Below, piece after piece: positions 8,808 to 15,451 of a DNA stretch of 19,301 nt. The stretch covers positions 1 to 19,301 of the forward strand of contig CBDUMN010000065.1 of the NCBI GenBank assembly GCA_965368335.1. Direction: 5' to 3'. Numbering within the stretch: position 1 is the first letter of the stretch; each line of letters starts with the position of its first letter. The translations under genes and the position numbers were made by a program. The stretch comes from CBDUMN01 sp965368335. GTDB taxonomy: Bacteria > Pseudomonadota > Alphaproteobacteria > Rhodospirillales > JAPHRK01. The notes under the pieces are model-generated. The model was not told the origin of the DNA. It saw only the letters and a program-made list of their open reading frames with translations, and searched no databases.

Positions 8808-10055
8808 TTAGGACGGACGATCCATTTTACAAGACGTCGGGAGAGTGACTTTTTCCGCCGGAATAGTGGCGGTAACGTGCGTACCCCAGCCCGACTTGTC
8901 GAAGTCCCACTTGATATCTTCGTTGGTGTGAACGGTGATGTTCAGCGGCAGAAGCATCTGGTGGTCGTCGGCGCGCATTTTCATCTTCACACCGTAGAGG
9001 GTGGTGATTTCCATCCCCTCCATCGCCTTGGCGACTTTAACCGAATCAAGAGATTGAGCCTTCTCAACGGCGGCCTGCAAGGTCTGCGTCGCCTGAGCGA
9101 TGCGCGGCTGCAGCAGGTCGGTCTCCGGGTGGCGCTTACGGTAATTGGTGAGATAGTCGTTCCAAGGACCCTCCGGCACCGGGTTGAAGAACCCTTCGGT
9201 GATTTGGAAAATTTTGTCTTTTCCGCCTTCACCAATAGCGGCGGTGATGCCCGTACCGGCAGCGTAGTAGGTATACATATCGGCATCGATACCGGCAGCG
9301 GCGGCAGCTTTGGCAAGACCGACCATGTCGGCGCCCCAGTTACCGGTGATGATCGCCTGAGCCCCGGAAGCTTTAATCTTGGTTACATAAGGCGTGAAGT
9401 CTTTGACCTTGCCGATCGGATGCAATTCATTGCCGACGATCTCAATGTCGGGACGTTTTTCTTTCAGCATCTTGACGGCGGAAGCCGCCACGGCCTTACC
9501 GAACGAATAGTTCTGGCCGATGATGTAAACCTTCTTGATCTCAGGACGCCCTTTGATCTGCTCGGTCAGCGCGTTCATCTTCATGTCCGAATGGGCATCG
9601 AAGCGGAAGTGCCAGAAGTTGCAAAGCTTTTCGGTCAGGGCAGGATCGACGGCCGCAAAATTGAGGAACAGGACCTGCTTGTCCGGGTTACGTGCATTAT
9701 GCTTGTTGATCGCGTTGGTCAGCGCATGCGCAACGGCGGAACCAGTACCCTGGGCAACCACACGGGCCCCCTGCAAAATCGCACTCTTCAGCTGGATCAA
9801 GGCTTCACGGGGACTCATCTTGGTGTCAAAGCCGAGAACTTCGACCTTGGTCTTACCCATCAAGCCGCCTTGCTCGTTGATGAAGTGATCGACAGCATAC
9901 TTCCATTCTTTGAAAGCATTTTCGCCGTTGGCCGCAAACGGCCCGGACAGCGGATCGATATACGCGATCTTATAAGTTTCTTCCGCCTGAGCGGTGCTAA
10001 ACGTCGCAGCCGCCAACATGGCGCCGGCAACAACGGCCTTAAAAGAGGTTTTCAT
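8808..10055 (-). CDS. ABC transporter substrate-binding protein, HAAT family (LivK-like)
   Basis: A 415-residue periplasmic type I binding protein. The signal peptide MKTSFKAVVAGAMLAAATFS is followed by TAQA and cleavage is expected after AQA (22-24). The mature part begins EETYKIAYIDPLSGPFAANG, the normal first strand and loop of the Peripla_BP_6 fold. CNFWHF near the middle and TSCKMDRPS at the C-terminus each hold a Cys and could form a disulfide. I chose the ATG at 10053-10055 because it gives a perfect signal peptide and has GGGAG about 9 nt upstream; the open frame continues further up but encodes no signal. First gene of the transporter and beta-oxidation run, with a regulatory site about 155 bp upstream. 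The ligand is probably a carboxylic acid (inference from neighbours). Confidence 0.93.
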   Translation of the reverse strand: MKTSFKAVVAGAMLAAATFSTAQAEETYKIAYIDPLSGPFAANGENAFKEWKYAVDHFINEQGGLMGKTKVEVLGFDTKMSPREALIQLKSAILQGARVVAQGTGSAVAHALTNAINKHNARNPDKQVLFLNFAAVDPALTEKLCNFWHFRFDAHSDMKMNALTEQIKGRPEIKKVYIIGQNYSFGKAVAASAVKMLKEKRPDIEIVGNELHPIGKVKDFTPYVTKIKASGAQAIITGNWGADMVGLAKAAAAAGIDADMYTYYAAGTGITAAIGEGGKDKIFQITEGFFNPVPEGPWNDYLTNYRKRHPETDLLQPRIAQATQTLQAAVEKAQSLDSVKVAKAMEGMEITTLYGVKMKMRADDHQMLLPLNITVHTNEDIKWDFDKSGWGTHVTATIPAEKVTLPTSCKMDRPS

Positions 10056-10206
10056 CAATTCTATCTCCCAGTTCATTTCCCCGGCCCTTCCGGGGGCAGG
10101 CAACGCAGATCCGCGTTGAACGCCCGCAGCCGACCCTTTTAGGCGGCCGACAACGACGCTCACCATGAGCAATCTAAGTTTCAGCGTCAATACGTTTGTT
10201 TAGTTT

Positions 10207-10235
10207 TTTTAACATTCGGTATGTTCAATTTTCAA
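10207..10235 (-). promoter_or_regulatory. Promoter with operator O1 for the transporter operon
   Basis: On the minus strand, TTGAAA (10230-10235) and TTAAAA (10207-10212) are spaced by 17 bp. The 15-bp pseudo-palindrome at 10211-10225 (plus strand AACATTCGGTATGTT) fills the space between them. The same motif with the same flank GTTCAATTT occurs at 12191 and, less perfectly, at 13694. A repressor bound here would block RNA polymerase. The -10 match is weak, so the exact promoter is uncertain; the operator repeat itself is plain in the sequence. Confidence 0.65.
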
Positions 10236-10324
10236 TCATGCAAAGGATACGAAAAACATAGAAACTAACTGACGCCATATTTTGTCTTTTAACTACAGCA
10301 TATTATACGGATTCCACGCCTCGA

Positions 10325-10342
10325 CCCTGTCGGAAGACAGGG
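10325..10342 (-). other. Hairpin downstream of acyl-CoA synthetase gene
   Basis: CCCTGTC and GACAGGG form a perfect 7-bp stem with a GGAA loop (plus-strand reading). No T-run follows on either strand, so it is at best a weak or factor-assisted terminator, or an mRNA-stabilising structure after the synthetase gene. Confidence 0.35.
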
Positions 10343-10382
10343 GAACAGCTCTGAACAAAAAGAACAACTCGGAATCAGATTA

Positions 10383-10399
10383 CCGGAATAATATTTTGC
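10383..10399. repeat. Imperfect copy of the 15387 palindrome
   Basis: CCGGAATAATATTTTGC matches the 17-bp palindrome at 15387-15403 at 15 of 17 positions. It lies just downstream of the synthetase gene and about 330 bp upstream of the binding-protein start. Role unknown; it could be a second site for the same DNA-binding protein or a chance AT-rich match. Confidence 0.35.
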
Positions 10400-10425
10400 T
10401 TATCGAGAGATTTTTAAAATACTAT

Positions 10426-12105
10426 TTATCGTAATTCCAGGCGCTGTCGCTCCCGCGCCTGAATATCTTTCCAGAGCACCTTACCGGTCGCCGACTTAGG
10501 CAAGGCATCAACGAATTCTACCGACTTCGGACATTTATAGGCGGCCATATTATCGTGACACCAACCAATGATATCCTCTGGCGCAAGAGGTTCTGCGTCG
10601 TGCCCTTTACGCAGTGAAACGAGGGCTTTGACGGTTTCCCCCCGCCGAGCATCCGGCTTTCCGACGATCACGACCTCATTGATCGCCGGATGCTTGTGCA
10701 TGAGACTCTCGACTTCCGCTGGCCAGACTTTAAACCCAGCCGCATTGATCATCCGCTTGACCCGGTCAACGAGGAAGAAAAAACCCTCACTATCGTAGTA
10801 GCCGATATCGCCCGTTTTGAAGAACGCTTTACCCTCAATGGTGATAAAGGCTTGTTCCGTCGCCTCGGGATTATTCCAATAACCTTTAAAGACCTGAGGC
10901 GCGTGGGTGATAATTTCCCCCTCCTCGTTCGGTCCCAAAAGCGATTTGCCATCGATACTAAGAATTCGGCAATCCACATCGAAGACCGGAATGCCCAAAC
11001 ATTGTTTTTTCCCATGCCCCAACGGATTGATATGGGTCGCCGCCATAGTTTCGGATAAACCGTATCCCTCGAGATACGATTGACCCGTAATTTTTTCGAG
11101 CCGCAACGCCACAGCCTCGGGCATGGGCGCTCCGCCGCCGCTGACGATATCGAGGCTGCTCAGGTCGTAGGACTGAATATCCGGATCGTTGAGTAAATCG
11201 ATCACCATCGTCGAAATCGCCACCCAGCGACTAACCGCATATTTCTCGATCAGATGAGCCGCCGTCGCGCGGTCCCAGCGGGTCGCCACCACCATGGTCG
11301 TCCCCACATAAATAGAACCGTTCATGGAATTCTGCATTCCGGTTACGTGGAACATGGGCAACGAAACAAGGGTTGGATTGTCGGCTGATTGGGGAATCCA
11401 GGTTACACCGCCCACTGCGGTGGTCATCACAGTACGATGCGTATGAACACAGCCTTTCGGCGCTCCAGTGGTTCCAGAACTATAAGGAATACAAGCCAAG
11501 TCGTCCGGGCTGACTTTCACCGGATCCAACGCTCCATCGAACGATACGGCCTCGGCCCAAGGAATGATGTGTTTGTTCTCCGATACCCCCATGGCCGGAA
11601 GTCGCACTTCATCTGGCAAGGGAAGATCGAAATCCATATCGGCATATTCGCTGTAGGACGCAACAATCAGATTGGTCAGTCGGTTCTCGTTGAGCAGAGG
11701 CTCAATTCGAGGCAGCAACTCCTGAGCCGCCAAAGCCAGAGTAGCGCCGGTATCTGCGGCAAGATGCTCCAATTCGGCCGCCGCATTCATTGGGTTGGCC
11801 GGTATCACGACGCCCCCTGCCCGCAAAATGGCGTAGTACCCAATGATGAACTGGGGACTGTTTTGCATATAAAGCAGAACCCGGTCCGCCTTTTTCACAT
11901 CCAGACATTTCTGAAGGTAGGCCGCCAACCGACTAACCTGTCGGTCCAGCTCCGCATAGGTCACCGCGCCGCCATAATAGCAAATGGCGTTTTTATCGGG
12001 ATAACGCGACGCACTCACCGAGAGATTAAAATCAACCGTCGTTTCAGGAACGGTGAGATGATGCGGCGCATGAAGCGGCCACTGATTATTGTGCAAATCG
12101 AACAT
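10426..12105 (-). CDS. AMP-forming acyl-CoA synthetase (fatty-acid CoA ligase)
   Basis: A 559-residue ANL-family ligase that activates a carboxylic acid with ATP and joins it to CoA through an acyl-AMP. Motifs in order: P-loop YSSGTTGAPKG (208-218), GYGLSE (347-352), FKTGDIGYYDSEG with Asp433, LVDRVKRMINAAGFKVWPAEVE with Arg448, and PKSATGK with the catalytic Lys542. All catalytic residues are present and the length is normal. The start ATG has GGGGAC about 10 nt upstream. The gene is transcribed from its own promoter at 12187-12214, which carries operator O2, and lies between the TetR gene and the transporter operon. It plausibly activates the acid imported by that transporter; chain length or ring structure of the substrate cannot be told. 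Confidence 0.94.
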   Translation of the reverse strand: MFDLHNNQWPLHAPHHLTVPETTVDFNLSVSASRYPDKNAICYYGGAVTYAELDRQVSRLAAYLQKCLDVKKADRVLLYMQNSPQFIIGYYAILRAGGVVIPANPMNAAAELEHLAADTGATLALAAQELLPRIEPLLNENRLTNLIVASYSEYADMDFDLPLPDEVRLPAMGVSENKHIIPWAEAVSFDGALDPVKVSPDDLACIPYSSGTTGAPKGCVHTHRTVMTTAVGGVTWIPQSADNPTLVSLPMFHVTGMQNSMNGSIYVGTTMVVATRWDRATAAHLIEKYAVSRWVAISTMVIDLLNDPDIQSYDLSSLDIVSGGGAPMPEAVALRLEKITGQSYLEGYGLSETMAATHINPLGHGKKQCLGIPVFDVDCRILSIDGKSLLGPNEEGEIITHAPQVFKGYWNNPEATEQAFITIEGKAFFKTGDIGYYDSEGFFFLVDRVKRMINAAGFKVWPAEVESLMHKHPAINEVVIVGKPDARRGETVKALVSLRKGHDAEPLAPEDIIGWCHDNMAAYKCPKSVEFVDALPKSATGKVLWKDIQARERQRLELR

Positions 12106-12186
12106 TTTGTAAGTCCCCAGTCGGTAACAGGCCCATCACGCGGCGCAAACAACAGCGCCAAGCCACCCAGAACATTTTTGATTTTT

Positions 12187-12214
12187 ATTAAACATACCGA
12201 ATGTTCAATTTCAA
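12187..12214 (-). promoter_or_regulatory. Promoter with operator O2 for the acyl-CoA synthetase gene
   Basis: On the minus strand a -35 TTGAAA (12209-12214) and a -10 TTTAAT (12187-12192), each one base from consensus, are 16 bp apart. The pseudo-palindrome AACATACCGAATGTT (12191-12205) fills the spacer and touches the -10, the classical position of a TetR-type repressor site. It begins about 82 bp upstream of the synthetase ATG and just downstream of the TetR gene. Confidence 0.72.
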
Positions 12215-12253
12215 GTATGAAGAATCCACTTGGCGGCAAAGGCTAGATTCTGG

Positions 12254-13549
12254 TCAGTTTTGGGGCTTTAGTCCGTCGGCAAAAAGCTTGATGAAACTCT
12301 CGGCGATCTCGGCCGGCTCCATGCCGCCGTCGGGGCGATACCATTTAGGAACCCAGGCCAACGCCCCCACCATAGCCAAGAGGGTATGCTGGGGATTGCA
12401 GGGCCGAATGCTACCGTCTTCGACGCCTTGCTTTAAGAATCGAACGGCCGTGCCATCCAGCAAACGCGCTCGCTTAACGATCTCTTCCAGCCGTTCTCCA
12501 CCGATGCCGGGATTGCCGAAGAAAACGGCGAAGGGCCCTTGAGGACCACAATGCCCGATGACCGCCCAACGGATCGCCAGAGCCAGCTTCTCAAGCCCCG
12601 CCTCACCATGGCTGTCAGCCTCGGCGACAATCTGCTCCAAAGTATCGAGTGAGCTGCTATAACAAAGAGAGAGCAGATCCTCCTTGCTTTTAACGTAGTA
12701 ATAAAAAGCCCCTTTAGTGACACGGAGACTTTGCACCACCTCTTCAAGAGATGTGGCCGCCACACCTTTTTTATTGAATGACGCGGTAGCCGCTTTCAAT
12801 AAAGCGGCACGCTTCAGCCGGGCCTGTTCTTCACGGTTAAAAATTTCGCCTGCCTGGCCGCTAAGCTTAGGAAATGGCGTCGTCAAATCTTTAAACGGCT
12901 TTTTTCCTGAGGGGCGCAAACCATTGGTATAGAGGTCAACGAAACTTTCAGCGACGGCCTCAAGCGGCTCTACCTGCTCTTCTCGGCGATACCACTGCGG
13001 CACCCAAGACATGCCCCCAATAATCGCAAGCGAGACCAAAACAGGATCGCATGGCGTAATCGAACCGTCTTCGATTCCGGTGCCGATAAAATGGCGCAGA
13101 CGCAGTGAATTCGCATGGCCGGTTTCCAGCAAAGGAGCGCGGAGATCAGGCTTCAGCGCTTCAACCTCGGTCAAGATGGCCGACGGGTGAGAGGCTTGAC
13201 GAAGCGTCTTACGGATAAACGCCACGACCTTTTCGAACCCGGTTTCGCCCACCGCATCAGCCGCCTTTAAGTACATCGCCTGCTGCACCAGCGTCCGCTG
13301 ATAACACTGCGAGGCCAAGTCTTCCTTGTTCTTGACGTAATAATAAAGCGCCGCCTTGGTCAGCTGGAGGCGCGAGGCCACATCTTCCAGAGTGGTCGCG
13401 GCAAACCCCTGACGATTGAATAGGTTGGAGGCGACATCCAAAATCGCCTCACGCTTACGACTCGCCTGCTTGCCCCGATCAAACGCCGAAGCAAATACGT
13501 TTTCGTCAGAACCGTCCAAAACCGGATTGGTCACTTTACTCTTTTCCAT
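12254..13549 (-). CDS. Tandem-fused TetR/AcrR family regulator (two TetR units in one chain)
   Basis: A 431-residue protein made of two complete TetR-like halves, each with a DNA-binding helix-turn-helix and a ligand/dimer domain. The first HTH covers about 34-80 (TTLEDVASRLQLTKAALYYY then VKNKEDL) and the second about 245-292 (TSLEEVVQSLRVTKGAFYYY then VKSKEDL), offset by about 211 residues. The ligand-domain ends are also parallel: FVDLYTNGLRPSGKKPF ends the first half and FIKLFADGLKPQN the second. Ordinary TetR proteins are about 200 residues and work as homodimers, so this may act as a single-chain pseudo-dimer. No frameshift or internal stop is involved. The ribosome binding site is weak (GAGA). 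It is transcribed towards the acyl-CoA synthetase and away from the SDR gene, and is the best candidate for binding operators O1-O3. Confidence 0.93.
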   Translation of the reverse strand: MEKSKVTNPVLDGSDENVFASAFDRGKQASRKREAILDVASNLFNRQGFAATTLEDVASRLQLTKAALYYYVKNKEDLASQCYQRTLVQQAMYLKAADAVGETGFEKVVAFIRKTLRQASHPSAILTEVEALKPDLRAPLLETGHANSLRLRHFIGTGIEDGSITPCDPVLVSLAIIGGMSWVPQWYRREEQVEPLEAVAESFVDLYTNGLRPSGKKPFKDLTTPFPKLSGQAGEIFNREEQARLKRAALLKAATASFNKKGVAATSLEEVVQSLRVTKGAFYYYVKSKEDLLSLCYSSSLDTLEQIVAEADSHGEAGLEKLALAIRWAVIGHCGPQGPFAVFFGNPGIGGERLEEIVKRARLLDGTAVRFLKQGVEDGSIRPCNPQHTLLAMVGALAWVPKWYRPDGGMEPAEIAESFIKLFADGLKPQN

Positions 13550-13573
13550 TTCTCAGGGTCGGATCGTTTTAGG

Positions 13574-13593
13574 TTTACGCCAAAATACGTAAA
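13574..13593. promoter_or_regulatory. Inverted repeat upstream of the tandem TetR gene
   Basis: TTTACG-N8-CGTAAA, a perfect 6-bp inverted repeat extended by GG/CC, lies 25-44 bp before the TetR ATG. It differs from O1-O3. It could be an autoregulatory or second-regulator site in the TetR promoter or leader; no good -35/-10 pair could be fixed around it. Confidence 0.4.
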
Positions 13594-13663
13594 TCCAATT
13601 TGATCGCACTCTAGCCACTCAAGGGCGAGCGGAAGCCCGAAGGTTCATATCCCGAATTCCACA

Positions 13664-13708
13664 TTGACACAAATACCTATCCATTTGTAAAAAAAAATAC
13701 CGTTAGTT
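13664..13708 (+). promoter_or_regulatory. Promoter with operator O3 for the SDR/hotdog genes
   Basis: A consensus -35 TTGACA (13664-13669) and a possible -10 TGTAAA (13686-13691, spacing 16) precede AAAATACCGTTAGTT (13694-13708), which would cover the transcription start. Compared with O2 it keeps ATACCG and the GTTCAATTT extension but is less palindromic. The site lies in the 206-bp gap between the divergent TetR and SDR genes, so it could serve both directions. Confidence 0.55.
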
Positions 13709-13755
13709 CAATTTTGACATTGAACTGTCCCATTTCTGTTTGTGGAGAGCCCGTT

Positions 13756-14532
13756 TTGAAAATCAACAACCTGTTTTCCGTCGAAGGAAAAGTCGCCCTC
13801 GTGACCGGCGGGTCGCGCGGAATCGGCCTCATGATCGCCCGTGGATTCGTTGAGAATGGGGTGAAAACCTATATCTCATCACGTAAGGCCGAGGCCTGCG
13901 ATCAGGCTGTGAAAGAACTTTCCCAATATGGCGAATGCATCGCGCTTCCCGCAGACATGTCATCTATGGACGAGATTGAGCGGGTCGCTAAGGAAATTTC
14001 AGCCAAGGAACAGAAACTCGATATTCTGGTCAACAACGCAGGAGCAAACTGGGGCGCGCCCTTTGCCGAATTCCCGGAAAACGGATGGGACAAGGTGATG
14101 GAATTGAACGTTAAATCACCGTTCTTCCTGACCCAGAAGCTACTACCGCTGCTTCAAGCTGCCGCATCCAACGCCGGTCCGGCGCGGGTTATCAACGTCG
14201 GCTCGATCAACGGGATCAACATTCCCCGCGTCGACACCTTCTCCTACCCGGCCAGCAAGGCGGCCATCCATCACCTGACCAAAATCCTGGCCGCCCATTT
14301 GACACCCGAGAACATCACGGTCAACGCCATCGCTCCAGGCCCGTTCGAAACCAAGATGATGGCGGGGACTCTCGCCGCTCGGCGTCAGGAAATCCTCGAT
14401 AACGTTCCCCTCGGCCGCACTGGCGAAGACGAAGACATGGCAGGCATCGCTCTCTACCTCTCCTCGCGAGCCGGCGCCTATGTTTCGGGAACGGTTATTC
14501 CTGTCGACGGCGGCTCACTGGTCAACACCTGA
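13756..14532 (+). CDS. SDR family oxidoreductase, RhlG/3-oxoacyl reductase-like
   Basis: A 258-residue NAD(P)-dependent short-chain dehydrogenase. Cofactor motif TGGSRGIG is at 17-24, NNAG at 93-96, and the catalytic residues are Asn118, Ser150, Tyr164 and Lys168 (SYPASKAA). The wording VTGGSRGIGLMIARGF, ARVINVGSINGI and VIPVDGGSL resembles RhlG-type beta-ketoacyl reductases. I chose the TTG at 13756-13758 because GGAGAG stands 6 nt before it; an upstream in-frame TTG at 13714 has no ribosome binding site and lies next to operator O3. The gene overlaps the next by one base (TGATG), so the two are coupled. In this setting it may reduce or oxidise a hydroxyacyl/ketoacyl-CoA, but the substrate is not shown. 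Confidence 0.9.
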   Translation: MKINNLFSVEGKVALVTGGSRGIGLMIARGFVENGVKTYISSRKAEACDQAVKELSQYGECIALPADMSSMDEIERVAKEISAKEQKLDILVNNAGANWGAPFAEFPENGWDKVMELNVKSPFFLTQKLLPLLQAAASNAGPARVINVGSINGINIPRVDTFSYPASKAAIHHLTKILAAHLTPENITVNAIAPGPFETKMMAGTLAARRQEILDNVPLGRTGEDEDMAGIALYLSSRAGAYVSGTVIPVDGGSLVNT

Positions 14533-15026
14533 TGAGTACCCGCCCCTCTCCAGTCGTCCCGACGCTTTTCCCCTATCAGGAAACCCTGGGCTTCGATGTC
14601 ACCGCCTGGGAGCCGGGAAGAATCAGACTGACGCTTGCACCCAAGCCCGAGCTATTGGATGAAAACGGCGGCCTGTCGAGGGGGGTGCAATCTTCCCTCC
14701 TCGATGCGGCGACCGGCCTCGCCGCCTGTTTCGGCGACGATCTGGAAAACCGCCCCCTCATCGTGACGCTGGGACTGACCACGCAATATCTGCAACCCTG
14801 CCCGGCTGGACCCGTCGAAACCACGGCTCATATTGTTCATCGCGATGGGAAAATCCTGCTTTCCGAAGGAGAATTGCGTTCGGAAAACGGGCAAGTAGTC
14901 GCCAAGGCAACCGCCAATCTACGCTATATTATCGAACCGCCTGCAGATCAGGCCGTCCTGAATGTGCCGTTTCCAACGGCCAACACGCGTCCGTCCTCGG
15001 AAACGATCTCGACCTCGGCCGAATAG
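14532..15026 (+). CDS. Hotdog-fold thioesterase-like protein (PaaI-like)
   Basis: A 164-residue protein of the PaaI-type hotdog family, which hydrolyses acyl-CoA esters. The central helix reads GGLSRGVQSSLLDAATGLA: Asp58 is kept, but the usual HGG is SRG (49-51), so the normal His is missing and the activity is uncertain. The hotdog strands end near ATANLRYIIEPP (about residue 138). The last about 26 residues are extra and are encoded on DNA that is antisense to the end of the neighbouring thioesterase gene. Start ATG overlaps the SDR stop by one base. The pair may be regulated by the site at 13694-13708. Confidence 0.82.
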   Translation: MSTRPSPVVPTLFPYQETLGFDVTAWEPGRIRLTLAPKPELLDENGGLSRGVQSSLLDAATGLAACFGDDLENRPLIVTLGLTTQYLQPCPAGPVETTAHIVHRDGKILLSEGELRSENGQVVAKATANLRYIIEPPADQAVLNVPFPTANTRPSSETISTSAE

Positions 15027-15343
15027 ATTCGTCGCCCCCCGCCACTTTTTCGCCCGACGACTTTCAACCGACCGCCACGAATCTGATCGATAAAACGGAC
15101 GGTCTGAGACAAGGAAACCACCGGCTTTGCATCTCCCTCTTCAGTCTGGCAGCCGACACCGCAGCCCGCCAAATCGATAAGAGCGGCAAAGACGCCGCCA
15201 TGGAGAATGCCCGAGCGGTTGACCAACCTTTCAGTGACCTCGAGCGCCAACTCGATACGGTTGGCCTGCCAGGAGATCAGCTCAACCCCGAGAAACGGTG
15301 AAAAGCCCTGGACCAGGGCGGCAAAAGTCTCAGCCTGTTTCAT
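14948..15343 (-). CDS. PaaI family thioesterase
   Basis: A 131-residue hotdog thioesterase, normal length for the family. NRSGILHGGVFAALIDLAG (42-60) contains the PaaI motif with Asn42, His48-Gly49-Gly50 and Asp57. It should hydrolyse acyl-CoA to the free acid and CoA, possibly to release CoA trapped in dead-end esters. I chose the ATG at 15341-15343, which has GGGAG about 8 nt upstream, over a TTG 33 bp earlier. It faces the previous gene tail-to-tail and overlaps it by 79 bp, and is divergent from the universal stress protein gene. Confidence 0.88.
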   Translation of the reverse strand: MKQAETFAALVQGFSPFLGVELISWQANRIELALEVTERLVNRSGILHGGVFAALIDLAGCGVGCQTEEGDAKPVVSLSQTVRFIDQIRGGRLKVVGRKSGGGRRIYSAEVEIVSEDGRVLAVGNGTFRTA

Positions 15344-15386
15344 TAAGGGCTCCCGAAAAAACGCTTCTCGACACAAACTTTAATTT

Positions 15387-15403
15387 GCGGAATAATATTC
15401 TGC
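15387..15403. promoter_or_regulatory. 17-bp palindrome in the divergent thioesterase/usp promoter region
   Basis: GCGGAATAATATTCTGC reads as GCnGAATAnTATTCnGC, symmetric around its centre except for one base pair in each arm. It sits in the 108-bp gap between the divergent PaaI-like and universal stress protein genes, where an operator would be expected. A 15/17 match is present at 10383-10399. The DNA-binding protein is unknown. Confidence 0.5.
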
Positions 15404-15451
15404 TATGCAATATTTATATCTAAATTGTTCCCGGCAATCATGGAGACGAAA

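Larger units (their letters stand above)
10056..10425. other. Intergenic region between acyl-CoA synthetase and binding-protein gene
   Basis: A 370-bp AT-rich stretch without a convincing gene. It holds the leader of the binding-protein mRNA (about 140 nt), the promoter/operator at 10207-10235, a TATAAT hexamer on the minus strand at 10302-10307 without a good -35, a 7-bp hairpin at 10325-10342, and an imperfect copy at 10383-10399 of the palindrome found at 15387. No clear intrinsic terminator for the synthetase gene is visible. Confidence 0.7.

Noticed and set aside
8877..10142. Plus-strand open frame of 421 codons opposite the binding-protein gene
   Set aside because: Antisense to a gene with an obvious signal peptide and fold; no recognisable domain and no promoter or ribosome site.
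10056..10190. In-frame upstream extension of the binding protein by 45 residues
   Set aside because: The extension would bury the signal peptide; the ATG at 10055 has a good ribosome site and a textbook secretion signal.
13714..13755. Earlier TTG start for the SDR protein
   Set aside because: No ribosome binding site and it abuts the operator; the TTG at 13756 has GGAGAG at proper distance and gives the normal SDR N-terminus.
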